A DNA stretch of 32,286 nucleotides, taken from Streptomyces mayonensis (GTDB lineage Bacteria; Actinomycetota; Actinomycetes; Streptomycetales; Streptomycetaceae). The position numbers were made by a program, and so were the translations under genes. The stretch is from NCBI RefSeq assembly GCF_018982965.1, contig NZ_JACBYP010000094.1:1-32286 (forward strand), in the 5' to 3' direction. How positions within the stretch are numbered: the stretch's first letter is position 1; every line of letters begins with the position of its first letter. The notes beneath the pieces were generated by a model. The model was not told the origin of the DNA. It saw only the letters and a program-made list of their open reading frames with translations, and did not search any database. Shown here in pieces: positions 23,014-30,203 of this stretch.

Positions 23014-24993
23014 CTACCGGTTGTTCGTCGCCTGGCGGGTCCGCCGGCCCAGCAGCTCGGCCAGTCCGCGGCGCGTGGCCGCCAGCACCACCCGGTCCCG
23101 GCCCCGCAGGACGTACGTGTCCGGCAGGTCCCACAGCAGCCGCGACTCCCGGGCCCCTTCCCCGCCCGTCCCGCTGCCCGTACCGCCGCCCGCGCCGCGG
23201 TCGGCGTCGTCCTGCTCCCCGTCGGAGACCTCCAGGGCCAGCACCCGCCACGCCCCCGCACGGAACGCCTCCCCGACCGTCCTGCCCTCCAGTTGCGGAT
23301 GCCCTGCCACCTCGACCGCCGCGAACAGCAGCACGCGCCGCTCGACGGGGATCGCGCCCAGGATCTGCCGGCCCATCATCGCCCCGGCGAAGGACGGCGC
23401 CGCCAGGTGCGTCACGCTGCGGCTCCGGGTGAGCGCGTCGGGATGCGCGGCGCGCAGGGTGCGGTACACGGCGGTCGCGAAGTCGTCGTCGTACAGGCGC
23501 AGGACCACCCGCAGCCGGGACCGTACGGAGCGGGCGTACAGCACCGCCTCCAGGTTGGTCGTGTCCACGCTGGTCAGCGCGAGCAGCGAGTGCGCGCGGT
23601 GGATCTTGGCGGCCTCCAGGACGCCCTCCTCGGTGACGTCCCCGAGCACCACCGGCACCCGCAGCCGCCGCGCCGTGGCCATGCCGCGCGCCTCGGGGTC
23701 GGCCTCGACGCACACCACGGGGATGTCCAGTTCCCGCAGCCGGGTCAGCACCCGCGTGCCGATCTTGCCGAGGCCGAGCAGGACGACGTGCCCGCCGAGT
23801 CCGCGGGGCGGCTTGCGCAGGGTGGACGCCGTACGGAAGGTGCCCAGCGCCTCCAGGACGGCCGCCAGCAGGACCGGCAGCAGCAGCAACCCGACGAACC
23901 CGGAGAGCAGTTGCAGGATCTGCGCACCCCGGTCCTCTTCGAGGGCGGGCTCGTTGATGGCGAACAGGTCGAGCAGCGTCACGTAGGTGGCGTGCAGCGG
24001 ATGGTCGCCGGAGACCACCATCAGCGCCACGGCCAGCGCGACCACGCACGCCGCCAGGCCGGCCAGCGACCACCGCAGGCGCCGCGAGAACAGCTCGCCG
24101 AACGGCGGCACACCGGCCCGTGCCGCGGGCAGCGGCGGCCCGGAGTACGACACCTGCTCCAGCGTCACCGTCCCCCGCCCGGTGGCCGCCTCCACCGCCG
24201 CGGCGTCCGGCAGCAGTTGCGGCCCGTGCTCCCCGCTGTCCTCCGAACCGTCCGCCCCCGCCGGGTCGTTGCTCGTCGCGGACAGCAGGGCAAGGGTGCC
24301 GAGGCCCGGGGGCGTCACCTGGCCGGGGCGCGGCGGATCGCGCTCCACGGCCCGCAGCAGCAGCCCGTCCGTCTCCACGACCTTGCTGGTGCCGACGAGC
24401 GCGGTGGCCGCCAGCGCGGGCGCGGCCGTGTCCGCGTCGGACAGCACCGTCGTCGAACCCTCGCCCCCGCCGGGTCCGGCGGACCGCCCGCCGTCCGTCG
24501 CCAACGCGGCGCTCTGGTCGAGGAGTTCCTCGATGTGCTGGCCCAGGCGCCGGTTGTACAGGCGCAGGACCAGCCGCAGTCCGGGATTGAGGCGGCGGGC
24601 GGTCAGCGCGGCCCGGATGTTCGTCTCGTCGTCGTCGTACACGAGGGCCAGCGCTCCGGCCCGGTCCACGCCGGCCTCCGCGAGCACGTCCTCGGTCGGT
24701 TCGGTGGCCTCCAGTTCGCGGCCGGGGTCGGCCTGGTCGCCGTTGCCGCCGCGGCTGACGGCCGCGGTGACGATGTCCCGCAGCGCCGCCGACGCCGCGC
24801 GGGCCCGCCCCACCACCGGCTGGTGCACCCTGCCCCCGGTGGGCGGGACGACGAGTGTGACCTGCTCGCGGTAGACGCCGCGCAGTTCGGCGGCCAGCCG
24901 GTGTGCGAGGCCGTCGTCGCCGCACACCACCATGTGCGGGTAACCGTCGCCCGGCGGAACCTGGTTCGGAACGCTCCCCGTATGAGTCCCCAT
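23014..24993 (-). CDS. Double-RCK (TrkA-N) membrane protein
   Basis: The 659-residue protein has an N-terminal Rossmann-type RCK domain (HMVVCGDDGLAHRLAAEL), a long linker, two membrane helices (WSLAGLAACVVALAVALMVV and LLSGFVGLLLLPVLLAAVL) and a second RCK domain (GHVVLLGLGKIGTRVLTRLRELDIPVVCVEAD, with GXGXXG). The order RCK-membrane-RCK resembles two-helix channels with cytosolic RCK gates. The loop between the helices (HATYVTLLDLFAINEPALEEDRG) has no TVGYG filter, so potassium selectivity is not supported. The first nucleotide motif is degenerate (CGDDGLA). The ATG at 24993 has no clear ribosome binding site. It diverges from the NfeD-flotillin operon across a 195-bp region that contains a shared operator-like element. 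Confidence 0.85.
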   Translation of the reverse strand: MGTHTGSVPNQVPPGDGYPHMVVCGDDGLAHRLAAELRGVYREQVTLVVPPTGGRVHQPVVGRARAASAALRDIVTAAVSRGGNGDQADPGRELEATEPTEDVLAEAGVDRAGALALVYDDDETNIRAALTARRLNPGLRLVLRLYNRRLGQHIEELLDQSAALATDGGRSAGPGGGEGSTTVLSDADTAAPALAATALVGTSKVVETDGLLLRAVERDPPRPGQVTPPGLGTLALLSATSNDPAGADGSEDSGEHGPQLLPDAAAVEAATGRGTVTLEQVSYSGPPLPAARAGVPPFGELFSRRLRWSLAGLAACVVALAVALMVVSGDHPLHATYVTLLDLFAINEPALEEDRGAQILQLLSGFVGLLLLPVLLAAVLEALGTFRTASTLRKPPRGLGGHVVLLGLGKIGTRVLTRLRELDIPVVCVEADPEARGMATARRLRVPVVLGDVTEEGVLEAAKIHRAHSLLALTSVDTTNLEAVLYARSVRSRLRVVLRLYDDDFATAVYRTLRAAHPDALTRSRSVTHLAAPSFAGAMMGRQILGAIPVERRVLLFAAVEVAGHPQLEGRTVGEAFRAGAWRVLALEVSDGEQDDADRGAGGGTGSGTGGEGARESRLLWDLPDTYVLRGRDRVVLAATRRGLAELLGRRTRQATNNR

Positions 24994-25090
24994 TTGAGGA
25001 ATGACAGTACAGGCGCCCGGCGTGGTTCCAAGAGCGCCCGCAGTGTGTCCGGAGGGCGTCCGCGGAGAGCGAGGGCGGCATCAAAGACGC

Positions 25091-25117
25091 GTAAAGGTTG
25101 CCGGAGATCGGCAATGA
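25091..25117. promoter_or_regulatory. Inverted-repeat element, copy 1
   Basis: The core TTGCCGGAGATCGGCAA is at 25098-25114, flanked on the left by GTAAA. It matches the element at 28671-28697 at 21 of 27 positions. On the + strand TTGCCG could serve as the -35 of the NfeD-flotillin operon, with TATGGC (25123-25128) as -10, although the 19-bp spacing is long. Confidence 0.6.
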
Positions 25118-25188
25118 CGTGGTATGGCGCCGCGTGTGAGGATGTGACTCACCGAAGCTCGGCGATCAGGCGGGAGGGGGAAGCGCGC

Positions 25189-25698
25189 ATGGCCTGGTTT
25201 CTCGGGCTTGGCATCACGGGGGTCGTGCTGCTCGCCCTGTCGCTGGTCTTCGGCGGAGTGCTGGAAGGCGTCTTCGACGGGGTGCTGGACGGCGTTCTGG
25301 AGGGGTGGCTGTCGCTGCCGGTCGTCGCGGGGTTCACGGCGATGACCGGCTTCGGTGGGGCCATCGCCCTCGGTACCGGTTGGACGGGCCCCGCGGGTGC
25401 CGCCGGGGTCGGCGCGGCCGCCGGGGTGGGGGCCGGCTGGCTGACGTACCGGTTCAGCCGCGCGCTGATGCGCGACCAGACGGCCGTCACGCCCAGCACG
25501 GACGACCTGCTCGGCACCGCGGGCAAGGTGGTGACCGCCATCCCGGCCGACGGCTACGGCGAGGTCCTCCTCCGACTGGCCGGACAGCCTCTGAAGTGCG
25601 CGGCGCGCAGTGCGGTGCCGGTGGCGCGGGGCGTCGAGGTGTGGGTCGAGTCGGTGCCGACGGGCACGTCGGTCGTGGTCCGTCCGGTGGAGCGCTGA
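25189..25698 (+). CDS. NfeD-like membrane protein
   Basis: The 169-residue protein begins with a membrane helix (WFLGLGITGVVLLALSLVF), then a repetitive segment (GVLEGVFDGVLDGVLEGW, 12-bp DNA repeats) and one or two further hydrophobic stretches. A C-terminal NfeD-type OB-fold follows (LLGTAGKVVTAIPADGYGEVLL ... VWVESVPTGTSVVVRP). NfeD proteins pair with flotillin-like proteins. The ATG at 25189 follows GGGAGGGGG by 7 bp. The flotillin gene lies 140 bp downstream on the same strand. Confidence 0.88.
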   Translation: MAWFLGLGITGVVLLALSLVFGGVLEGVFDGVLDGVLEGWLSLPVVAGFTAMTGFGGAIALGTGWTGPAGAAGVGAAAGVGAGWLTYRFSRALMRDQTAVTPSTDDLLGTAGKVVTAIPADGYGEVLLRLAGQPLKCAARSAVPVARGVEVWVESVPTGTSVVVRPVER

Positions 25699-25765
25699 GC
25701 TTCCGCCGAAGAGGCCCGGCCGACCCCGAAAGCCGTGCTCAACCCAAAATTGTTTCTTATCCGTG

Positions 25766-25812
25766 AGTGAGCCTGTTTCTCACTTCTGTTGGTTCTGTTC
25801 TGGTTCTGTTCT
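25766..25812 (+). other. Small hairpin and 11-bp repeat between NfeD and flotillin genes
   Basis: AGTGAG-CCTGTTT-CTCACT (25766-25784) is a perfect 6-bp stem followed by a T-rich tract. GGTTCTGTTCT is repeated exactly at 25791-25801 and 25802-25812. The hairpin could act as a weak terminator or attenuator inside the operon. Confidence 0.4.
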
Positions 25813-25838
25813 CTCTGTGTGATTCGGGGGCGTAGTCA

Positions 25839-27392
25839 ATGAGTCCTGTGGTCATCGCGGTGGTGGGAGTCGTCGTACTCCTGGTGCTGCTGGCGCTGGT
25901 GGTGGTCACCCGTTACAAGGTGGCGGGTCCCAGCGAGGCGTTCATCGTCACCGGGCGGCGTGGGAAGAAGTCCACCGACCCGGAGACCGGCCGGGTGTTC
26001 ACCGACAACAGCGGCCAGAAGGTCGTGGTCGGCGGCGGCGTGTTCGTCGTGCCGTTCGTGCAGCAGCGGTTCACGCTGGACCTCTCCTCGCGGCACATCC
26101 CGGTCGCCGTGCGCGGCGCGGTGACGCTGCGCGGCGTCAAGGCCAACCTGGAAGGCGTCGCGATCGTCAAGGTCGGCGGCACGGAGGACGCGATCCGTGC
26201 CGCCGCGCAGCGGTTCCTGATGCAGCAGGACGGCATCGTCGGCTTCACCCAGGAGGTGCTGTCCGGCGCGCTGCGCGCGATCGTCGGCCGGATGTCCGTG
26301 GAGGACGTCATCCGCGACCGGGCGGCGTTCGCCGGCCAGGTCGCCGAGGAGGCGGAGGCGAGCCTGTCCGGGCAGGGCCTGGTGCTCGACGCCTTCCAGA
26401 TCCAGGACATCACCACCGAGGGCTCCTACCTCGAGGACCTCGGCCGTCCCGAGGCGGCCCGCGCCAAGCAGGAGGCGGACATCGCGGAGGCGGTGGCCCG
26501 GCGGGCCGCCGAGCAGGCGCGGCTGAAGGCGGAGGAGGAGATCGCGGTCGCGCAGCGGACCCTCTACCTGAAGCAGGCCGAGATCAAGGCCGAGACCGAC
26601 AAGGCCGAGGCCGGCGCCAACGCCTCCGGTCCCCTCGCCGAGGCGGCCCGGCAGCAGGACATCCTCGCCGAGCAGGAGAAGGTCGCCGAGCGGCAGGCCG
26701 CGCTGAAGGACCGTCAGCTCGACACCGAGGTGCGCAAGCCCGCCGACGCCAAGCGGTACGCGGCCGAACAGGAGGCGGAGGCCCGCCGGGTGGCCCGGGT
26801 GAAGGAGGCGGAGGCCGAGCGCGCCGCCGGGATCGCCGCCGCCCAGGCCGAGGCCGAGCGCGCCCGGCTCACCGGTGAGGGCGAGAAGCAGCGCCGTGGC
26901 GCGCTGGCGGACGCCGTACGCCTCGAGGGCGATGCGGAGGCCGCGGCGATCGGCGTCAAGGGCGCCGCCGAGGCCGAGGCGATGCAGAAGAAGGCCGACG
27001 CCTTCGACCGGTACGGCGACGCGGCCGTGCTGCAGATGCTGGTCGAGGTGCTGCCCCAGGTGGTGGCCAAGGCGTCCGAGCCGCTCGGGGCCGTGGACAA
27101 GATGACGGTCATCTCGACGGACGGCGCGAGCCGGCTGTCCCGCACGGTCGCCGACAACGTGGCGCAGGGCATGGAACTGCTGACCTCGACCACGGGCGTC
27201 GACCTGGCGTCCCTGCTCAAGGGCATCACGGCGAAGGGCGACGCACCCGCCGGGACGGCAGGGACGGCTGGGACGGCCGCGGTGGCCATCGAGGACGGGC
27301 GCGACGGGCGCGACGGGCGCGACGGGAGTGACTCGCGGGACGAGCGCGACGGACGCGACGGACGCAACGGCAAGGTGGAGATCACGGACTGA
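25839..27392 (+). CDS. Flotillin-like SPFH/Band 7 protein
   Basis: The 517-residue protein has an N-terminal membrane helix (VVIAVVGVVVLLVLLALVVV, residues 4-23) and an SPFH domain (about 25-200). A long charged coiled coil rich in Glu, Ala, Lys and Arg (about 205-390, KAEAEAMQ-type repeats) precedes a C-terminal amphipathic part (AVLQMLVEVLPQVVAKASEPLG). Flotillins scaffold membrane microdomains. The tail after residue 470 is low-complexity (AGTAGTAGTA, then EDGRDGRDGRDGSDSRDERD), encoded by 9-bp repeats at about 27254-27370. GGGGG precedes the ATG. With the NfeD gene it forms the usual NfeD-flotillin pair. Confidence 0.93.
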   Translation: MSPVVIAVVGVVVLLVLLALVVVTRYKVAGPSEAFIVTGRRGKKSTDPETGRVFTDNSGQKVVVGGGVFVVPFVQQRFTLDLSSRHIPVAVRGAVTLRGVKANLEGVAIVKVGGTEDAIRAAAQRFLMQQDGIVGFTQEVLSGALRAIVGRMSVEDVIRDRAAFAGQVAEEAEASLSGQGLVLDAFQIQDITTEGSYLEDLGRPEAARAKQEADIAEAVARRAAEQARLKAEEEIAVAQRTLYLKQAEIKAETDKAEAGANASGPLAEAARQQDILAEQEKVAERQAALKDRQLDTEVRKPADAKRYAAEQEAEARRVARVKEAEAERAAGIAAAQAEAERARLTGEGEKQRRGALADAVRLEGDAEAAAIGVKGAAEAEAMQKKADAFDRYGDAAVLQMLVEVLPQVVAKASEPLGAVDKMTVISTDGASRLSRTVADNVAQGMELLTSTTGVDLASLLKGITAKGDAPAGTAGTAGTAAVAIEDGRDGRDGRDGSDSRDERDGRDGRNGKVEITD

Positions 27393-27463
27393 CGGTGCCG
27401 GTGCCGGTGTCTGTACCGATGCCGGAGTCTGTACAGGCGCCGCTGTCCGTACCGGTGCCGGTA

Positions 27464-27485
27464 CCGGCGCCAATGGGGGCGCCGG
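27464..27485. terminator. Hairpin between convergent flotillin and PucR-type genes
   Basis: CCGGCGCC-AATGGG-GGCGCCGG is a perfect 8-bp stem, 71 bp after the flotillin stop and 42 bp after the end of the regulator gene. The preceding 70 bp consist of degenerate GCCGGT / GTCTGTACC repeats. Confidence 0.6.
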
Positions 27486-27527
27486 ACCGCTTCGGGCGGC
27501 GCCCCGGCGTTCCGCGCGGCGGCCCGC

Positions 27528-28616
27528 TCAGATCTCCTGCGCGGGCCAGCCGAGCAGCCGGGACCCGATGACCGCGGTCTGCAGCGTGTAGCGGTGCACC
27601 GGGTCGGCGGGATCGGCCCCGGTGAGCTGGTGGATGCGGTCCAGCCGGTAGGTCAGCGCCCGCACGCTGAGCGACAGCCGCCGTGCGGCCTCGGCCGAGA
27701 CGCAGCCCGAGTCGAAGTACACCTCCAGCGTCTCCAGCAGCGGCTCGGCACCGCCGCGCGCCTCGCGCAGCGGACCCAGCACACTGAGCACCAGGTCGGA
27801 CATCGCCTGCCGGTCCCGGGCCAGCACCGGGTAGACCAGCATGTCGGCGGCGCGCACCACGGGCTCGTCCAGCTCCAGCCGGCCGGCCAGTTCCAGGGTG
27901 CTCAGCGCCTCCTCGTAGCTGTGCACCACGCCGCCCGCACCGGTTTGGGGCCGCCCGACCGCCACCCGGCCGCCGTCCGTCGCGGCGTACGCCTGCTTGG
28001 CGAAGAAGGCGAGGATCTCCTCCTCGTCGCCGGGGGCGATGCAGACCAGCTGCCCGTTCTTGGTGGTGAGCAGGATGCGCCGGTCGCCGAACCGGGAGAT
28101 CAGCGCCGTCTCCACGACCCGGGTGACCGGGTCCGTGTCGTCGTACGCCTCGGGTCCCTCGGCCACCGCGACGGCGTGGGCGTGGGAGAGGACGAGGCCG
28201 AAGCGCTCGGCCCGTTCGGCGAGACGCCCGAGGTCGCTGCGCCCGTAGAGCAGGTCGTCGATGAACTCCCGCCGCGCGGCCTCCTCCTGCCGTACGGCGA
28301 GCCGCTGCGCGCGTTCGTACCCCTCGGCGAAGGCGTCCACGGCCTGGGCGACGGCGGCCAGCACGCTGTCCGTGGTGCCGTCGGCGGTGCCCGACGTCCC
28401 CTCCGCGCCCCCGGGCCACGACGTGCGGGTGGCGTCCAGGTGCAGCCGTACGAGACTGCGCAGGCTGTGTCCCGACTCCGCCGCCTGCTCGCCGGAGAGC
28501 CGCCGTCCCTCCAACTCGTCGCGGGTCAGCCGGCGTCCGGTGCCGGCGACGCCCGCCAGGATCTCGGCGTACCCCGTCAGATACGTCTCCCGCTGCTCCG
28601 TCTGCAGGTCCGTCAC
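27528..28616 (-). CDS. PucR/CdaR-type transcriptional regulator
   Basis: The 362-residue protein ends in a PucR-type helix-turn-helix (LLETLEVYFDSGCVSAEAARRLSLSVRALTYRLDRIHQLTG). A GGDEF-like CdaR central domain precedes it (HAVAVAEGPEAYDDTD, RRILLTTKNGQLVCIAPGDEE). The N-terminal part is helical with no membrane segment. The GTG start follows GGGGAGG. A promoter with TTGCCG and TACCCT 18 bp apart lies upstream, and the -35 is embedded in an inverted repeat that recurs before the NfeD-flotillin genes. Autoregulation and control of the neighbouring operon are plausible. The inducer is unknown. Confidence 0.9.
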   Translation of the reverse strand: MTDLQTEQRETYLTGYAEILAGVAGTGRRLTRDELEGRRLSGEQAAESGHSLRSLVRLHLDATRTSWPGGAEGTSGTADGTTDSVLAAVAQAVDAFAEGYERAQRLAVRQEEAARREFIDDLLYGRSDLGRLAERAERFGLVLSHAHAVAVAEGPEAYDDTDPVTRVVETALISRFGDRRILLTTKNGQLVCIAPGDEEEILAFFAKQAYAATDGGRVAVGRPQTGAGGVVHSYEEALSTLELAGRLELDEPVVRAADMLVYPVLARDRQAMSDLVLSVLGPLREARGGAEPLLETLEVYFDSGCVSAEAARRLSLSVRALTYRLDRIHQLTGADPADPVHRYTLQTAVIGSRLLGWPAQEI

Positions 28617-28664
28617 CCCGCCTCCCCTGCCGTTCACGCCCCGTGCGCGGTGTCCGGCAACGTG

Positions 28665-28697
28665 AGGGTAGTAAACGCTGCCGGAAACCGGCAACGC
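28665..28697 (-). promoter_or_regulatory. Promoter and inverted-repeat element of the PucR-type gene, copy 2
   Basis: On the - strand the -35 TTGCCG (28694-28689) and -10 TACCCT (28670-28665) are 18 bp apart. The inverted repeat TGCCGG-AAA-CCGGCA covers the -35. A further half site, TTGCCGGA, lies just downstream at about 28653-28660. Confidence 0.6.
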
Positions 28698-28709
28698 GCG
28701 GGGGCCGGG

Positions 28710-28973
28710 TCAGGCCCTATCGTCCGTTGCCGGCCGTATGCCCTCCGTGGCGAGGAGCTGTTCCGCCTGCTCCTTGGTGACCTGCTGCTCGGCGCCGCAG
28801 AAGGTGCACTGCGTCGTGTACTTCGTGGAGAACGGGAACAGCGGCACGAAGAACAGCGTGAACTTCGAGACGCGCTTGCGCAGGGCGTGCGCGGCGGGGT
28901 TCCCGCACCGGCCGCACACCAGCGTGAGCATCGCGAGCTGGTAGAGGTACCCCTTGGTACCGAAGATGATCAT
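28710..28973 (-). CDS. Zinc-ribbon protein
   Basis: The 87-residue protein has two CXXC pairs (CGRCGN and CTFCGA) spaced as in a zinc ribbon. A hydrophobic, aromatic segment lies between them (KFTLFFVPLFPFSTKYTTQC). The N-terminus MIIFGTKGYLYQLAMLTLVC is typical of a conserved actinobacterial zinc-ribbon family of unknown function. The ATG overlaps the regulator stop (ATGA), so the pair is co-translated. AAGGA lies 9 bp upstream. Confidence 0.88.
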   Translation of the reverse strand: MIIFGTKGYLYQLAMLTLVCGRCGNPAAHALRKRVSKFTLFFVPLFPFSTKYTTQCTFCGAEQQVTKEQAEQLLATEGIRPATDDRA

Positions 28974-29245
28974 GAGGCGGGTCCTTCCGGTTCGGCCCCC
29001 CGCGGGAGCCTGTCCCCTGCCTGCCCCGCCTGCCCTGCCTGCCCCGCCTCCCAGCGCAGCAGGTCTCCCGGCTGGCACTCGAGTACGTCGCAGAGTGCGG
29101 CGAGCGTCGTGAACCGCACCGCCCGGGCGCGGCCGTTCTTGAGTACCGCCAGGTTGGCGGGGGTGATGCCCACGCGCTCCGCGAGTTCACCCACGGACAT
29201 CTTGCGCTTCGCCAGCATCACATCGATGTCGACGACAATCGGCAC
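28970..29245 (-). CDS. XRE-family (Cro/CI-type) regulator
   Basis: From GTG 29245 the protein has 91 residues. The helix-turn-helix MLAKRKMSVGELAERVGITPANLAVLKNGRARAVRFTTLAALCDVLECQPGDLL is the YozG-like type. The tail EAGQAGQAGQAGD comes from 9-bp repeats at 29020-29049. AGGAG lies 9 bp before the GTG; an upstream GTG would add an Arg-rich extension (29 residues) without a ribosome binding site. The promoter at 29351-29379 contains a palindrome that may be its own operator. Confidence 0.9.
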   Translation of the reverse strand: MPIVVDIDVMLAKRKMSVGELAERVGITPANLAVLKNGRARAVRFTTLAALCDVLECQPGDLLRWEAGQAGQAGQAGDRLPRGAEPEGPAS

Positions 29246-29350
29246 CGCTCCGCGCTCCTTCCTCGCCCGGGTCCCTGCCCGGGCCCTTGCCCGGGAAAGG
29301 TTCCTGACCCGGGTCGTGCCTGTCGGCGACATCCATCGTCCTGCGATGTA

Positions 29351-29379
29351 AATCTATTGAGTATCGATAGGTGCGACAA
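29351..29379 (-). promoter_or_regulatory. Promoter of the XRE-zinc-ribbon operon with palindromic operator
   Basis: On the - strand TTGTCG (29379-29374) and TAGATT (29356-29351) are 17 bp apart, a good match to the housekeeping consensus. The 8-bp palindrome TATCGATA (29362-29369) lies in the spacer. Confidence 0.65.
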
Positions 29380-29672
29380 GATCCAGGCAGGATCCGAACG
29401 TATCCCTACACGTCGGACGCCGCTGTATTTGGGCTCCGCCCCGGATGGTCCGCACCCCCCTCGACGGGCGAGGCTGGAGCCCACTCCCCTTACCCGGCCA
29501 CGGCGGTCGCCGCGACCAGGTCACACCGGCCGCCACACGGTCGGCCGCGTCTGCGCGGCCCTGCCGCTCCCCCCTGGTGTGATCGTGACCGTCCCACCCC
29601 GCAAGGAGAGCACATGGCCCGCCCCACTGACCGCGTCGCCCAGCCAGGGCCCCGCGTCGGGAGGAGGACCCC
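29380..29672. other. Intergenic region before the DUF3040 gene
   Basis: No gene is supported in these 293 bp. A ribosome binding site (GGGAGGAGG) ends the region. A GAGAGC-type site near 29608 followed by ATG 29613 opens a short frame without family features. No clear promoter was seen. Confidence 0.4.
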
Positions 29673-29963
29673 ATGCCCGTACCCGACGACCGCAGACTCA
29701 GCGAGATCGAGTCCCGTCTGCGCCGTGAGGACCCCCGCTTCGCCCAGGCCTTCGCCGACGGCCGCCCCTGCCGGCCGCGCGAGTACCGCTACCGCCGGGC
29801 CTGGCTGCTGCTCTCCGCCGCACTGGGCGCGCTGGCCACCGGCGTGGTGCTGGGCCACGGACTGCTCATCGCCGCCGGCCTGGTCTTCGCGGGGGTGGCG
29901 GGCGAACTCTTCGACCCGCACCGCCGCGAGCGCGGGAGACGGAGTCCGCCGTACGAGTCCTGA
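29673..29963 (+). CDS. DUF3040-family small membrane protein
   Basis: The 96-residue protein starts with a charged helix typical of DUF3040 (DDRRLSEIESRLRREDPRFAQAF), then two membrane helices (AWLLLSAALGALATGVVLGHGLLIAAGLVFAGVAG). The function is unknown. The ribosome binding site is strong (GGGAGGAGG, 5 bp spacing). A hairpin follows the stop directly. Confidence 0.88.
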   Translation: MPVPDDRRLSEIESRLRREDPRFAQAFADGRPCRPREYRYRRAWLLLSAALGALATGVVLGHGLLIAAGLVFAGVAGELFDPHRRERGRRSPPYES

Positions 29964-29969
29964 GCCACA

Positions 29970-29990
29970 GGGCTCTGAGCCACAGAGCCC
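29970..29990 (+). terminator. Terminator hairpin after DUF3040 gene
   Basis: GGGCTCTG-AGCCA-CAGAGCCC is a perfect 8-bp stem that starts 7 bp after the stop codon. The following 60 bp are made of degenerate direct repeats (CCTGGTTCGCCG-type and CTGAGCC-type). Confidence 0.65.
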
Positions 29991-30079
29991 CGGTTCGCCG
30001 AGCCCTGGTTCGCCGCATCCTGAGCCGCCGAGTCCTGAGCCGTGCCGCGGCGGGAAAGGGGCAGGCGATCCAGGCGGCC

Positions 30080-30151
30080 GCGAAGGCTGCACGGGTGACG
30101 GCTGCGAAGGCCGCACGGGTGGCGGCCGCGAAGGCCGCACGGGTGATCCGG
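30080..30151. repeat. Three copies of a 24-bp tandem repeat
   Basis: Copies start at 30080, 30104 and 30128 with the form GCGAAGGCYGCACGGGTG followed by six variable bases. The array ends about 50 bp upstream of the antiporter start. Confidence 0.8.
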
Positions 30152-30203
30152 GCGCCCGCGACGGGTGGCAACGGCACGCGTGGGCCGGTCCGGAGTCCGT
30201 TCG

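Noticed and set aside
21316..25188. Very long + strand frame of about 1460 codons ending in the NfeD-like gene
   Set aside because: It runs antisense through LCP and the RCK gene; only its last 169 codons, from ATG 25189, are real.
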